Source: Macrococcus capreoli (GTDB lineage Bacteria; Bacillota; Bacilli; Staphylococcales; Staphylococcaceae). From it: DNA of 50,906 nt. Location: NCBI RefSeq assembly GCF_025628935.1, contig NZ_JAOTIS010000017.1:1-50906 (forward strand). Direction: 5' to 3'. Of the stretch, positions 9,149 to 17,103 are shown in pieces. The notes beneath the pieces were generated by a model. The model saw only the letters and a program-made list of their open reading frames with translations, made no database searches and was not told the origin of the DNA. A program made the translations under genes and the position numbers. Numbering within the stretch: position 1 is the first letter of the stretch; the number at the start of each line of letters is the position of its first letter.

Positions 9149-9463
9149 TTAATGCAACAGCTTCAATCCAATCGTACTAGCTAATATTAATCCCATAAAG
9201 AATAATCGTAAAACGTTTGTCGATTCACCATAAAACAATATTCCAACGATCGCTCCACCGACCGCTCCAATACCTGTCCATATTGCATAAGCTGTGCTCA
9301 TCGGTACATCAATCAATGCAATAGAGAGGAATAGTAAACTAAATGCAAATGTGACGATCAATAATAAGACATAACGCAATTTATTCGTACTAACATACAT
9401 ATTTATCACGACCACACCTAACACTTCACATAGACCCGCAATCACTAAAGATAACCAATACAT
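9149..9463 (-). CDS. ykkD: SMR transporter subunit, YkkD-like
   Basis: A small multidrug resistance protein with four membrane helices in 104 residues. It carries the conserved membrane glutamate in AGLCEVLGV and the SMR signature STAYAIWTGIGAVGGA. It resembles B. subtilis YkkD, the partner of YkkC in a heterodimeric guanidinium/toxic-cation exporter. The ATG at 9461-9463 follows GAGGAGG by 7 nt and overlaps the ykkC stop (TGATG), so the two are translationally coupled. A GTG one codon upstream is a less well-spaced alternative start. Confidence 0.88.
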   Translation of the reverse strand: MYWLSLVIAGLCEVLGVVVINMYVSTNKLRYVLLLIVTFAFSLLFLSIALIDVPMSTAYAIWTGIGAVGGAIVGILFYGESTNVLRLFFMGLILASTIGLKLLH

Positions 9464-9783
9464 CACTTCGCCTCCTCTGGTGTTGCTAATTTAAGACCGA
9501 CGACACCGATAATTAATGTGCTCATTAATAGTATCTTTAACATACTTAATGGCTGATTGAAAAATACGACATCAGCAATCGTCACAAGTGTTGCACCTAA
9601 TCCAACAAATACAGCATAACTTGTTCCGACAGGTAAATATTTCGACGCATTAAGTAATAAATAAAAACTAATAGAAACACTAATGCATGTTAATAACCAT
9701 TCATACCAAACATCCGAATGTGCTAAACCCACTACCCAGCACACCTCAAAAATAGCAGCTACGATTATTTTAATCCAGTTCAT
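9463..9783 (-). CDS. ykkC: SMR transporter subunit, YkkC-like (Gdx-type)
   Basis: A 106-residue, four-helix SMR protein. Glu13 lies in AIFEVCWVVGL, the Gdx-type version of the motif (W next to EV), and PVGTSYAVFVGLGA is the second signature. It closely resembles B. subtilis YkkC and is paired with ykkD in the same order. Guanidinium export is the likely role by family. No guanidine-I riboswitch is seen: the best -10 (9816-9821) is only about 35 nt from the start codon. The region before it shares sequence with the gapB promoter (see findings). Confidence 0.88.
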   Translation of the reverse strand: MNWIKIIVAAIFEVCWVVGLAHSDVWYEWLLTCISVSISFYLLLNASKYLPVGTSYAVFVGLGATLVTIADVVFFNQPLSMLKILLMSTLIIGVVGLKLATPEEAK

Positions 9784-9815
9784 GACTAACCTCTTTCATT
9801 ACTATAATAAAAATT

Positions 9816-9826
9816 AGTATATCATA
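9816..9826 (-). promoter_or_regulatory. Possible -10 and CcpN-like box before ykkC
   Basis: The minus strand reads TATGATATACT, which fits the CcpN consensus TRTGHYATAYW as I recall it and contains a TATACT -10. A single degenerate 11-mer is expected several times by chance in 50 kb, so this alone is weak. The resemblance to gapB in order and flanking sequence is what makes it worth noting. Confidence 0.35.
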
Positions 9827-9885
9827 TTAAAGAAAAAGGGTTATCGTTATTGGGGATTCACCAATTTCGATACTCATGTTTAAAC

Positions 9886-9912
9886 AAAAAAACACCTCTC
9901 AAAAGAGAGGTG
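9886..9912 (-). terminator. Terminator of gapB
   Basis: CACCTCTC and GAGAGGTG form an 8-bp stem with a 4-nt loop, followed by seven U on the minus strand, 14 nt after the gapB stop. Confidence 0.93.
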
Positions 9913-9925
9913 CCAATCATCTATA

Positions 9926-10936
9926 TTACTTCGCTAATTTTTCTCCCATTAATTTTGCTAATTCAACAACGCGTGTAGAGTAACCCCACTCGTTATCGTA
10001 CCATGCTAATACTTTTACTTTCGTACCTTCCATAACGATTGTTGATAAACCATCAACGATTGAGCTGTTTGGATTTGTATTGAAATCTACACTTACTAAT
10101 GGTTCGTAAGTTAAATCTAAAATTCCTTTTAATTCATTCTCACTTGCTGCTTTGAACGCTTCATTGATTTCTTCAACTGTTACTTCTTTTTCTAAATCTA
10201 CAACTAAGTCTACTAAAGATACGTTTGTTGTCGGTACACGTAATGCCATACCGTGTAATTTACCTTTTAATTCAGGTAATACTAATGCTAATGCCTTTGC
10301 AGCACCTGTTGACGTCGGGATGATACTTTGTGCACATGCACGCGCACGACGTAAATCTTTATGTGGGTTATCTAAGTTCTTTTGGTCATTTGTATACGCA
10401 TGAACAGTTGTCATTAATCCATTCTTAATTCCGAATTTGTCATTTAATACTTTAGCCACTGGTGCTAAACAGTTTGTTGTACAAGATGCATTTGAAATGA
10501 CATCGTATGTATCGACATCTAATTGCGCACAATTCACACCGCGAACGATTGTTTGAACATTTCCTTTTCCTGGCGCAGTTAATAATACCTTTTTTGCACC
10601 TGCTTTAATGTGTGCTGAAGCCTTTTCAGCATCGTTAAATTTACCTGTTGCTTCGATAACAATATCAATATTTAATTCTTTCCATGGTAATAATTCAGGA
10701 TTACGTTCAGAAACTAATTTAATTTCTTTTCCATTAACAACTAATGCGTTGTCACCAGGTTCAATATCTAATTCAAACTTACCATGAGTAGTATCGTACT
10801 TCGTTAAATGTGCTAGTGTTGCTGGAGGATAGCTTGCATTGATCGCAACTACTTCTAACTCATCATTCAATAATGCTGCACGGAACACCATTCTCCCAAT
10901 TCTTCCTAACCCATTAATCGCTACTCTTGTTTTCAT
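9926..10936 (-). CDS. gapB: Gluconeogenic glyceraldehyde-3-phosphate dehydrogenase GapB
   Basis: The enzyme catalyses 1,3-bisphosphoglycerate to glyceraldehyde-3-phosphate, with NADP(H) favoured in the GapB class. Rossmann motif INGLGRIGRM, catalytic Cys152 in SNASCTTNC and His179 in TTVHAYTND are present. At residues 33-37 it has NASYPP where glycolytic NAD-specific GapA has an Asp, so GapB is the better call. The ATG at 10934-10936 follows GGAGAAG; the longer frame (to 10978) would include the operator. Length is 336. It has its own promoter, a paired CcpN-like operator and terminator, and lies beside coaE as in Bacillus and Staphylococcus. Confidence 0.95.
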   Translation of the reverse strand: MKTRVAINGLGRIGRMVFRAALLNDELEVVAINASYPPATLAHLTKYDTTHGKFELDIEPGDNALVVNGKEIKLVSERNPELLPWKELNIDIVIEATGKFNDAEKASAHIKAGAKKVLLTAPGKGNVQTIVRGVNCAQLDVDTYDVISNASCTTNCLAPVAKVLNDKFGIKNGLMTTVHAYTNDQKNLDNPHKDLRRARACAQSIIPTSTGAAKALALVLPELKGKLHGMALRVPTTNVSLVDLVVDLEKEVTVEEINEAFKAASENELKGILDLTYEPLVSVDFNTNPNSSIVDGLSTIVMEGTKVKVLAWYDNEWGYSTRVVELAKLMGEKLAK

Positions 10937-10955
10937 TATATCTTCTCCTTCGCAA

Positions 10956-10990
10956 TGTGTTATACTAATCTCTTTCATTAGTATAGCACA
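10956..10990 (-). promoter_or_regulatory. Paired CcpN-like operator over the gapB promoter
   Basis: TGTGTTATACTAAT (10956-10969) and ATTAGTATAGCACA (10977-10990) are inverted copies matching at 13 of 14 positions around a 7-nt centre. Each contains an exact match to the CcpN consensus TRTGHYATAYW, one per strand. The upstream one covers the extended -10 (TGC plus TATACT, 10980-10985) and the other falls in the early transcribed region. In B. subtilis, CcpN represses gapB and pckA when glucose is present. Confidence 0.65.
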
Positions 10991-11010
10991 ATGAAATCGT
11001 TAAGGAAGCG

Positions 11011-11037
11011 TTTTCTTAAGAAAAAATAATTTCTTAA
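11011..11037. repeat. AT-rich palindromes upstream of gapB
   Basis: TTTTCTTAAGAAAA (11011-11024) is a perfect 14-bp palindrome, and TTAAGAAA (11016-11023) can also pair with TTTCTTAA (11030-11037). It lies between the coaE stop and the gapB promoter. No U-run follows on the minus strand, so it is not a clear terminator; a regulator site or weak coaE terminator is possible. Confidence 0.4.
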
Positions 11038-11054
11038 TTTTAAAAAATTTCTAA

Positions 11055-11642
11055 CTATTTGTACGGTTGAACAAGACAATTAAGTTGGGTATATAATTCC
11101 ACTAACGATCCACTGTTATCAATGACTTTATCCGCTTTTTGCTTCTTTTCTTCGATCGATATTTGAGATTTAATACGTGATATTGCTTCATCGATGGTCA
11201 AGTGATTGCGGGCCATTAATCGTTCTTTTTGTATCGTTTCGGGTACATAAACGACCCACACTTCATCTACAGTATGTTCTAATTTATTTTCAAATAATAA
11301 AGGTATATCCATAACGACTACTTTACCTTGAGTTAGACCCGCATTTTTCTCAACTTCCATGATGTCTCTCACAAGTGGATGAACGATTGCATTTAACTTT
11401 GCACGCTCTGACGGATCATTGAAAATGATCTCACCCAGTGCTTTTCGGTCGAGTGTACCATCTTCCTGTATTACCTTTTCACCAAAGACTGTCTTAATTT
11501 CTGCTAATCCAGTTGATCCGGGTGCTACTGCTTTTCTACTGGCGATATCTGCATCGACAACAACAAAGCCATGTTCTGCTAGAAACTTCGCCACAGTCGA
11601 TTTACCACTGGCAATTCCACCTGTCAATCCAATAACAGTCAT
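11055..11642 (-). CDS. coaE: Dephospho-CoA kinase
   Basis: CoaE phosphorylates the 3'-hydroxyl of dephospho-CoA, the last step of coenzyme A synthesis. P-loop GGIASGKST begins at residue 8 from the chosen start, and the substrate-lid region YVPETIQKERLMARN is present. The ATG at 11640-11642 has AGGTG 5 nt upstream. An ATG seven codons earlier lacks an SD and overlaps mutM. Length is 195 residues, normal for the family. Third gene of polA-mutM-coaE, 8 nt after mutM. Confidence 0.95.
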   Translation of the reverse strand: MTVIGLTGGIASGKSTVAKFLAEHGFVVVDADIASRKAVAPGSTGLAEIKTVFGEKVIQEDGTLDRKALGEIIFNDPSERAKLNAIVHPLVRDIMEVEKNAGLTQGKVVVMDIPLLFENKLEHTVDEVWVVYVPETIQKERLMARNHLTIDEAISRIKSQISIEEKKQKADKVIDNSGSLVELYTQLNCLVQPYK

Positions 11643-11650
11643 AATTACAC

Positions 11651-12526
11651 CTACTTTTGACATTTTTCACAGTAATGCGTGTTTCGCGTTGCAATCACTA
11701 TTGTAGAAATTGTATGTCCACACGTATTACACTGCTTTAATCCATAAACATTAAACTTATTCTGCATATCGCCACTTTCACCTTCAACATTACGGTAATC
11801 AGAAATGCTCGATCCGCCATATTGAATACCCTTATTTAATACATCTACAATACACTTAAATAATTTCTTTTTCTTCTGCGTTGATAATGTATGGGTGATA
11901 TGCATTGGTAATATTCGCGCTAAATGCAATGCTTCACACGCATAAATATTGCCACATCCGCTGACTACACTGTGATCCATAATGACTTGTTTGATCGGCT
12001 TATTCTTAAATTTCTTTTGTTTACACTGATTTAAGAAATAATCCATTGCATGCTCATCAAACGGTTCTGGTGCAATGTTCTGATTAAATGTTTTAAATGC
12101 TGATTCATCTAATATTTTAAATTCACCAAAACGCCTAATATCGGAATAAATCATCATTTGCCCATTTGATAATTTAAACTGAACATGCCAATGCTTCTTG
12201 TAATTCGGTATTGGAATATCTTCTACACTTGGTTTCACAAAGAAAGCACCGGCCATTCCAAGATGGCCGACGCAATATATCGTTTGAGGATGTTCCTTCA
12301 TCAGATGAAAAATAATATATTTACTGCGACGTTCTATTAACTCGATTGTTGTATTTGTTACAAATTTCTTGAAATCATCAAGCGCTATCTGTTTTATGAT
12401 TGTTTCTTTCCCTGATGCTTTCCCTGATTTCACCGCTTCAGAAAAAGTAACATCGATTATTTTGTGATTTAACACATGCGGTCTTAAACCTCGTGCAACA
12501 TGTTCTACTTCTGGTAACTCCGGCAT
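11651..12526 (-). CDS. mutM: Formamidopyrimidine-DNA glycosylase
   Basis: Fpg/MutM removes 8-oxoguanine and formamidopyrimidines from DNA and nicks the strand by beta/delta elimination. The mature N-terminus PELPEVE supplies catalytic Pro2 and Glu3. The helix-two-turn-helix region contains SGCGNIYACEAL, and the C-terminal zinc finger uses CNTC and CEKC. Length is 291, slightly longer than Bacillus MutM. It lies 8 nt after polA and 8 nt before coaE, so base-excision glycosylase and gap-filling polymerase share a transcript. Confidence 0.96.
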   Translation of the reverse strand: MPELPEVEHVARGLRPHVLNHKIIDVTFSEAVKSGKASGKETIIKQIALDDFKKFVTNTTIELIERRSKYIIFHLMKEHPQTIYCVGHLGMAGAFFVKPSVEDIPIPNYKKHWHVQFKLSNGQMMIYSDIRRFGEFKILDESAFKTFNQNIAPEPFDEHAMDYFLNQCKQKKFKNKPIKQVIMDHSVVSGCGNIYACEALHLARILPMHITHTLSTQKKKKLFKCIVDVLNKGIQYGGSSISDYRNVEGESGDMQNKFNVYGLKQCNTCGHTISTIVIATRNTHYCEKCQK

Positions 12527-12534
12527 CCCTTCAC

Positions 12535-15156
12535 CTACTTTGCTTCATACCAACTTTCACCAGCATCATATTCAACTTCAAGTGGTACATTAAGTTCCAT
12601 TGCATTCTCCATAATATCTTTCACAAATAAACTGAATGCTTCCAGTTCATCTTTTGGCACTTCAAATATTAATTCATCGTGCACTTGTAATAACATCTTC
12701 GCTTTGAAATTTGTTGCATTAAGCGCTTTATCAAATTGTACCATTGCTAACTTAATAATATCTGCTGCACTACCTTGAATCGGCGTATTCATTGCAGTAC
12801 GTTCTGCAAATCCTCTTAAATTAAAGTTTCTGCTCGTAATATCAGGGATATAACGTCTACGATGCATCAATGTCGTTACATAACCATCCTGCTTCGCTTT
12901 CTGAATAATATCATCCATGTATTGCTTAACATTCGGGAATGAATCTAAATAATCATCTATAAATTGTTGCGCCGCTTTTCTCGTAATACCTAAACTCTGA
13001 CTTAAGCCGTAATCACTAATACCATATACGATACCGAAGTTTACAGCCTTCGCCTGACGTCGCATATTACTCGTTACTTCATCCTTTTCCACATTGAATA
13101 CTTCCATCGCTGTCTTCGTATGGATATCTATACCTTGCGTAAATGCTTCCATCATGCTCTTATCTTCAGTAATATGTGCAAGCACACGTAATTCGATTTG
13201 AGAGTAATCGGCAGCAAAGATAACCATATCATCTCCGCTCGGTACAAACGCTTTACGAATCTTACGTCCTTCTTCTAAACGCACAGGGATGTTTTGTAAA
13301 TTTGGATCAATTGAAGATAAACGTCCAGTTTGTGCGATAACCTGGTTAAAGCGCGTATGAATCTTGTCATCTTCACCAATCAACTTTTGTAAACCTTCAA
13401 CGTAAGTTGACTGCAACTTAGACAATGTACGATAAACTAAAATATCGTCGATAATCGCATGACTGCCTTGCAACTTCTCTAATACATCTACAGCCGTCGA
13501 ATAACCCGTCTTCGTCTTCTTAATAATCGGTAATTGTAACTCTTCAAATAAAATCACACCGAGCTGTTTCGGCGAATTGACATTAAACGCTTTACCGGCA
13601 TGGTCATAAATACTTTGTGTCAGTACATCTAATCGTTCCTGAATTTCACCTTGCATCTCCTGTAAAGTCGCTTTATTCACTTTAATCCCTTGCATTTCCA
13701 TCTTTGCTAACACTAATGCGAGCGGTAATTCAAGTTCATCATGTAATGCTAATTGTTCATGGGCTATTAATTTTTCTTTAATGAGTGGTGCGACATCATG
13801 TATACAATGTACTTCAGTTGCGATATGTTGATGTAATATCGCTTGATCCGGAATATGTGCTTTTGCACCTTTACCAAAAATATGATCATCACTTTCAACA
13901 TAATGCATTCCAAACTCCTGTCCTACTTGTGCCACATCAACAACTGTTGTGGATGGATTGAGTAAATAATTCGCAAGCATGACATCAAAAGCTAACCCTT
14001 CTATATGAATCCCTAATCGTTCAAATAACACTTTTACCGCTTTTGCATCATAAACTGTTTTCTTCACAGCACTATTTTCAAGTAATGCAATGAATGATTG
14101 ATTCTGTTGGATACTTTCTGGTGTTTCAACAAACGTCTTACCTTCATAAATCAATCCAATTGATAATATTTCATTCTTTAAGTAATTATCCTGATAACAA
14201 ATAATGTGTAAGTCAATATGCTCTACCGGTTTAAAGTCCATCGCAGCAAAGTCTGACGCGATTGTAATCGTTTTATCACTTTCAATTTGACTCTTCGTAT
14301 CAATATTTTCTAGCATTTGTTTAAACTCTAATTCTCTAAATAACTCAATCTTCTTTGTTTCATCTTTTTCGGGAATACGTGTATCCGCTAATGACACTTC
14401 GATAGGTGCATTCGTTTCAATTGTTGCAAGCTTTTTACTCATCAATGCATCTGCTTGATGATTTGTTAAATTTTCATTCAGTTTTTTAGCTGTAATATTG
14501 CTTAAGTTGGCAATAACGCCTTCAACAGTATCATATTCCATTAACAGTTTAATTGCGGTCTTCTCACCAACACCAGGGACACCTGGAATGTTATCGGATT
14601 TATCACCCATTAATCCTTTTAAATCGATGATTTTCTCAGCACCGAAGCCGTATTTCTCATGAATAAATTCCGGTGTATACTTATCGATATCAGTTACACC
14701 TTTTTTCGTGTAATACACAGTAACATATTCATTAACCAGTTGCGTTAAATCTCGGTCACCCGTTACGATAATCGTTTCCATATTATTTGCCGCTGCTTCT
14801 TTTGACAGTGTACCGATAATATCATCTGCTTCATAATTGTCCAGTTCATAATGTTTAATCTGGTATGCTTCTGCTAAACGACGAATATGCGGGAATTGTT
14901 CACTTAATTCCTGAGGCGTCTTTTGTCGTCCTCCTTTATATTCTCCAAACGTTGCATGTCTGAACGTCGTCTTCCCTGCATCAAAAGCAATTAAAAAGTG
15001 TGTCGGCTGCTCTTCCTTTATTAACTTTTCTAATATTAACGTAAAACCGTATATTGCATTCGTATGTAAATCTGATGAATTCTTTAGTAAAGGCAATGCA
15101 TAAAATGCTCTAAACGCGATACTATTACCATCAATTAATATCAATTTTTCTTTCAT
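12535..15156 (-). CDS. polA: DNA polymerase I
   Basis: Pol I fills gaps in excision repair and replaces Okazaki primers. The 873 residues comprise a 5'-3' exonuclease (from LILIDGNSIAFRAFYALP, with helix-hairpin-helix GVPGVGEKTA), a degenerate central 3'-5' exonuclease domain in which I do not see the usual metal-binding carboxylates, and a family A polymerase (IFAADYSQIELRVLAH, AVNFGIVYGIS, LLQVHDELIFEVP). Loss of proofreading residues is usual in Bacillus/Staphylococcus Pol I. The ATG at 15154-15156 follows GGAGGT; longer frames enter the untranslated region. It heads polA-mutM-coaE. Confidence 0.96.
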   Translation of the reverse strand: MKEKLILIDGNSIAFRAFYALPLLKNSSDLHTNAIYGFTLILEKLIKEEQPTHFLIAFDAGKTTFRHATFGEYKGGRQKTPQELSEQFPHIRRLAEAYQIKHYELDNYEADDIIGTLSKEAAANNMETIIVTGDRDLTQLVNEYVTVYYTKKGVTDIDKYTPEFIHEKYGFGAEKIIDLKGLMGDKSDNIPGVPGVGEKTAIKLLMEYDTVEGVIANLSNITAKKLNENLTNHQADALMSKKLATIETNAPIEVSLADTRIPEKDETKKIELFRELEFKQMLENIDTKSQIESDKTITIASDFAAMDFKPVEHIDLHIICYQDNYLKNEILSIGLIYEGKTFVETPESIQQNQSFIALLENSAVKKTVYDAKAVKVLFERLGIHIEGLAFDVMLANYLLNPSTTVVDVAQVGQEFGMHYVESDDHIFGKGAKAHIPDQAILHQHIATEVHCIHDVAPLIKEKLIAHEQLALHDELELPLALVLAKMEMQGIKVNKATLQEMQGEIQERLDVLTQSIYDHAGKAFNVNSPKQLGVILFEELQLPIIKKTKTGYSTAVDVLEKLQGSHAIIDDILVYRTLSKLQSTYVEGLQKLIGEDDKIHTRFNQVIAQTGRLSSIDPNLQNIPVRLEEGRKIRKAFVPSGDDMVIFAADYSQIELRVLAHITEDKSMMEAFTQGIDIHTKTAMEVFNVEKDEVTSNMRRQAKAVNFGIVYGISDYGLSQSLGITRKAAQQFIDDYLDSFPNVKQYMDDIIQKAKQDGYVTTLMHRRRYIPDITSRNFNLRGFAERTAMNTPIQGSAADIIKLAMVQFDKALNATNFKAKMLLQVHDELIFEVPKDELEAFSLFVKDIMENAMELNVPLEVEYDAGESWYEAK

Positions 15157-15189
15157 TATTCTACCTCCATCTACTGTCTCTTCTAGTCT

Positions 15190-15204
15190 ATCACATCTTG
15201 TGAT
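15190..15204. promoter_or_regulatory. Short perfect palindrome before polA
   Basis: ATCACA-TCT-TGTGAT, a perfect 6-bp inverted repeat 34 nt upstream of the polA start codon. Position and symmetry suit an operator or an mRNA leader hairpin; no regulator can be named. Confidence 0.35.
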
Positions 15205-15243
15205 TCTGACATATTTATAGGAATAGTATTCAATAAAATTCAT

Positions 15244-15285
15244 AAAAAAAGAACACAAGTGATTGCTTCAGGATCACTTGTGTTC
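15244..15285 (-). terminator. Terminator of phoP-phoR
   Basis: On the minus strand a perfect 13-bp stem (GAACACAAGTGAT and its complement), 9-nt loop, then seven U. It lies about 100 nt after phoR and separates it from polA. Confidence 0.93.
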
Positions 15286-15387
15286 ATCATCATCTAAAAT
15301 GAAGGGGTCTGTTTATTATGTTAACGTAAATTTATTAATTTAGTGTAAACAAAATGTAAATTTTCATTAAAAATATGAATATTTAAC

Positions 15388-17103
15388 TTAATACAAATGC
15401 TGTTTTAATATTACTCTAAACGTCGTACCGACACCTACTTCACTTTCTACTTCAATTTCACCTTTAAATACTTCAACGATGTGCTTTACAATCGCTAATC
15501 CTAAACCTGTACCTCCTGAATCACGACTACGCGCTTTATCAACACGATAGAAACGTTCAAAAATGCGCATTTGTTCTTCAGGTTCAATCCCGATCCCTTC
15601 ATCGGTAATTTCTAAAATACAGTTGCGGTCTTTTTGGAATACTTTCACAGTAATTGTCGCATTATCATAAGAATAATTGATTGCATTTGATAATAAATTG
15701 ATAACAACTTGTTTTAATTTACTCGGTTCCGCCAATACATATAAATCTTTCTCAAAGTTTAAGTCAAATTTAATATTTTTCTTTTCTGCAAGAGGATGCA
15801 CAACTTCAACACTGTTAAATACTTTCTGTGGTAAATTGACTTTAGACATTTCAAAGTGATTCGCCTGTTCAATCTTAGACAGTTCTAACAATTCGCTGAC
15901 GAGAACTTGAATACGATTAGATTCTTTCAATATGATATCAAGAAACATATTGAGCGTTTCAGGTTCATTTTTCGCACCATCAATTAATGTTTCTGTAAAC
16001 CCTTTAATGCTCGTTATCGGTGTTTTCAATTCGTGAGATACGTTAGCCACGAAGTCTTTACGCATTTGTTCTAACGATTTCAGCTGCGTAATATCGTGTA
16101 ATACGATAACGATACCTTCTATTTTCTTGCGTTTCTTTGATAATACCGGTACAACTGCAACGTCAAAATATTTCTTATGTACATTAACCGTAATATTTAA
16201 TGTTTCATTAACAGGTTTCTCAGTAGCAATGGCCTCTTTAATCATCTGCTTAATGTATTTATTGTCAATGACTGTTTCGTAATGACCATGTTCGATCGGT
16301 TGTCTCTTATTAAATAAATTAATATACGTTTCGTTTGCAATCGCAACTTCACCATGATTGTTCACGAGCATTGTCGCACTTGGTATATTTTGTAACGTCG
16401 TTTCAAGACGGTTGCGCTGTAATTTCTGTTCATTGTTTAAATCCTGTAATGTTCTTGCAAGAATATTCGTTGATTTAAACAAGTCTTTCGTTTCTGTTAC
16501 ACTACTTTCTGGAACGCGCACTTTGTAGTTACCTTCCGATAATAGTCTTGATGCATATGTTACTTCTTTTATCGGTTGAATATAACTTTTATTAACGTAT
16601 CGTACAATAATAAATATAATCGGCAGCATACAAAGCAGAGCATAACTGAAATATTTAATAATTGTAGATTTTATTTCATTCACGGTCGTATTATCACTCA
16701 AAATGTAGACCGTATTTTTATTTTTATAGCGTAATATACTTTTTTCAATCGCGCCTTCGTAACGATAATTCACTTTGTCGTCATTTTTAATTGTGTATTT
16801 ATGAATAAAGTTATCAAAGTGTTGCTTTGTAATGCCATCTGATTTATATAATATTTCATCCTGCTGATTTAATATTAATATCGAACTCTTATATGATTCT
16901 TCATACGATTTAATCAATGCTTTAACATGTACATCGCCACTAACGTACGCATCAAAGATTTGTGCATCTTTTGTTAACGTCGCTTTATCGAGCTTAATCA
17001 GCTGATCAGCTAGTGTTAAATGCAAAAGTGTACCGATTAAAAGAAAGCTTACAACAATAAATGTTGTAAGCATAAGTAACAATCTACTTTTAAAACTAAT
17101 CAT
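15388..17103 (-). CDS. phoR: PhoR sensor histidine kinase
   Basis: Membrane sensor kinase of the phosphate-starvation two-component system. Two membrane helices (about 7-31 and 149-168) flank an extracytoplasmic domain. HAMP (about 169-222) and PAS (about 230-340) domains follow. The HisKA motif FVANVSHELKTPI places the phosphorylated His at 357; the ATPase has NLLSNAINYS (N box) and GGTGLGLAIVKH (G box). Its start overlaps phoP by 8 nt. Length 571 is normal. The PAS resembles WalK, but linkage to icd/citZ/mdh and polA is that of PhoPR. Confidence 0.93.
   Translation of the reverse strand: MISFKSRLLLMLTTFIVVSFLLIGTLLHLTLADQLIKLDKATLTKDAQIFDAYVSGDVHVKALIKSYEESYKSSILILNQQDEILYKSDGITKQHFDNFIHKYTIKNDDKVNYRYEGAIEKSILRYKNKNTVYILSDNTTVNEIKSTIIKYFSYALLCMLPIIFIIVRYVNKSYIQPIKEVTYASRLLSEGNYKVRVPESSVTETKDLFKSTNILARTLQDLNNEQKLQRNRLETTLQNIPSATMLVNNHGEVAIANETYINLFNKRQPIEHGHYETVIDNKYIKQMIKEAIATEKPVNETLNITVNVHKKYFDVAVVPVLSKKRKKIEGIVIVLHDITQLKSLEQMRKDFVANVSHELKTPITSIKGFTETLIDGAKNEPETLNMFLDIILKESNRIQVLVSELLELSKIEQANHFEMSKVNLPQKVFNSVEVVHPLAEKKNIKFDLNFEKDLYVLAEPSKLKQVVINLLSNAINYSYDNATITVKVFQKDRNCILEITDEGIGIEPEEQMRIFERFYRVDKARSRDSGGTGLGLAIVKHIVEVFKGEIEVESEVGVGTTFRVILKQHLY

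Noticed and set aside
9784-9925. Guanidine-I (ykkC) riboswitch
   Set aside because: Expected by gene identity, but none of the aptamer core motifs are seen and the leader is too short.
10937-10978. 14-residue extension of gapB
   Set aside because: Covers the paired operator and the predicted transcription start; GGAGAAG precedes the internal ATG.
11016-11037. Intrinsic terminator of coaE
   Set aside because: The hairpin is AT-only and on the minus strand is followed by GAAAACG, not a U-run; listed only as a palindrome.
15157-15258. 34-residue N-terminal extension of polA
   Set aside because: Not part of any Pol I; overlaps the phoR terminator. GGAGGT precedes the internal ATG.
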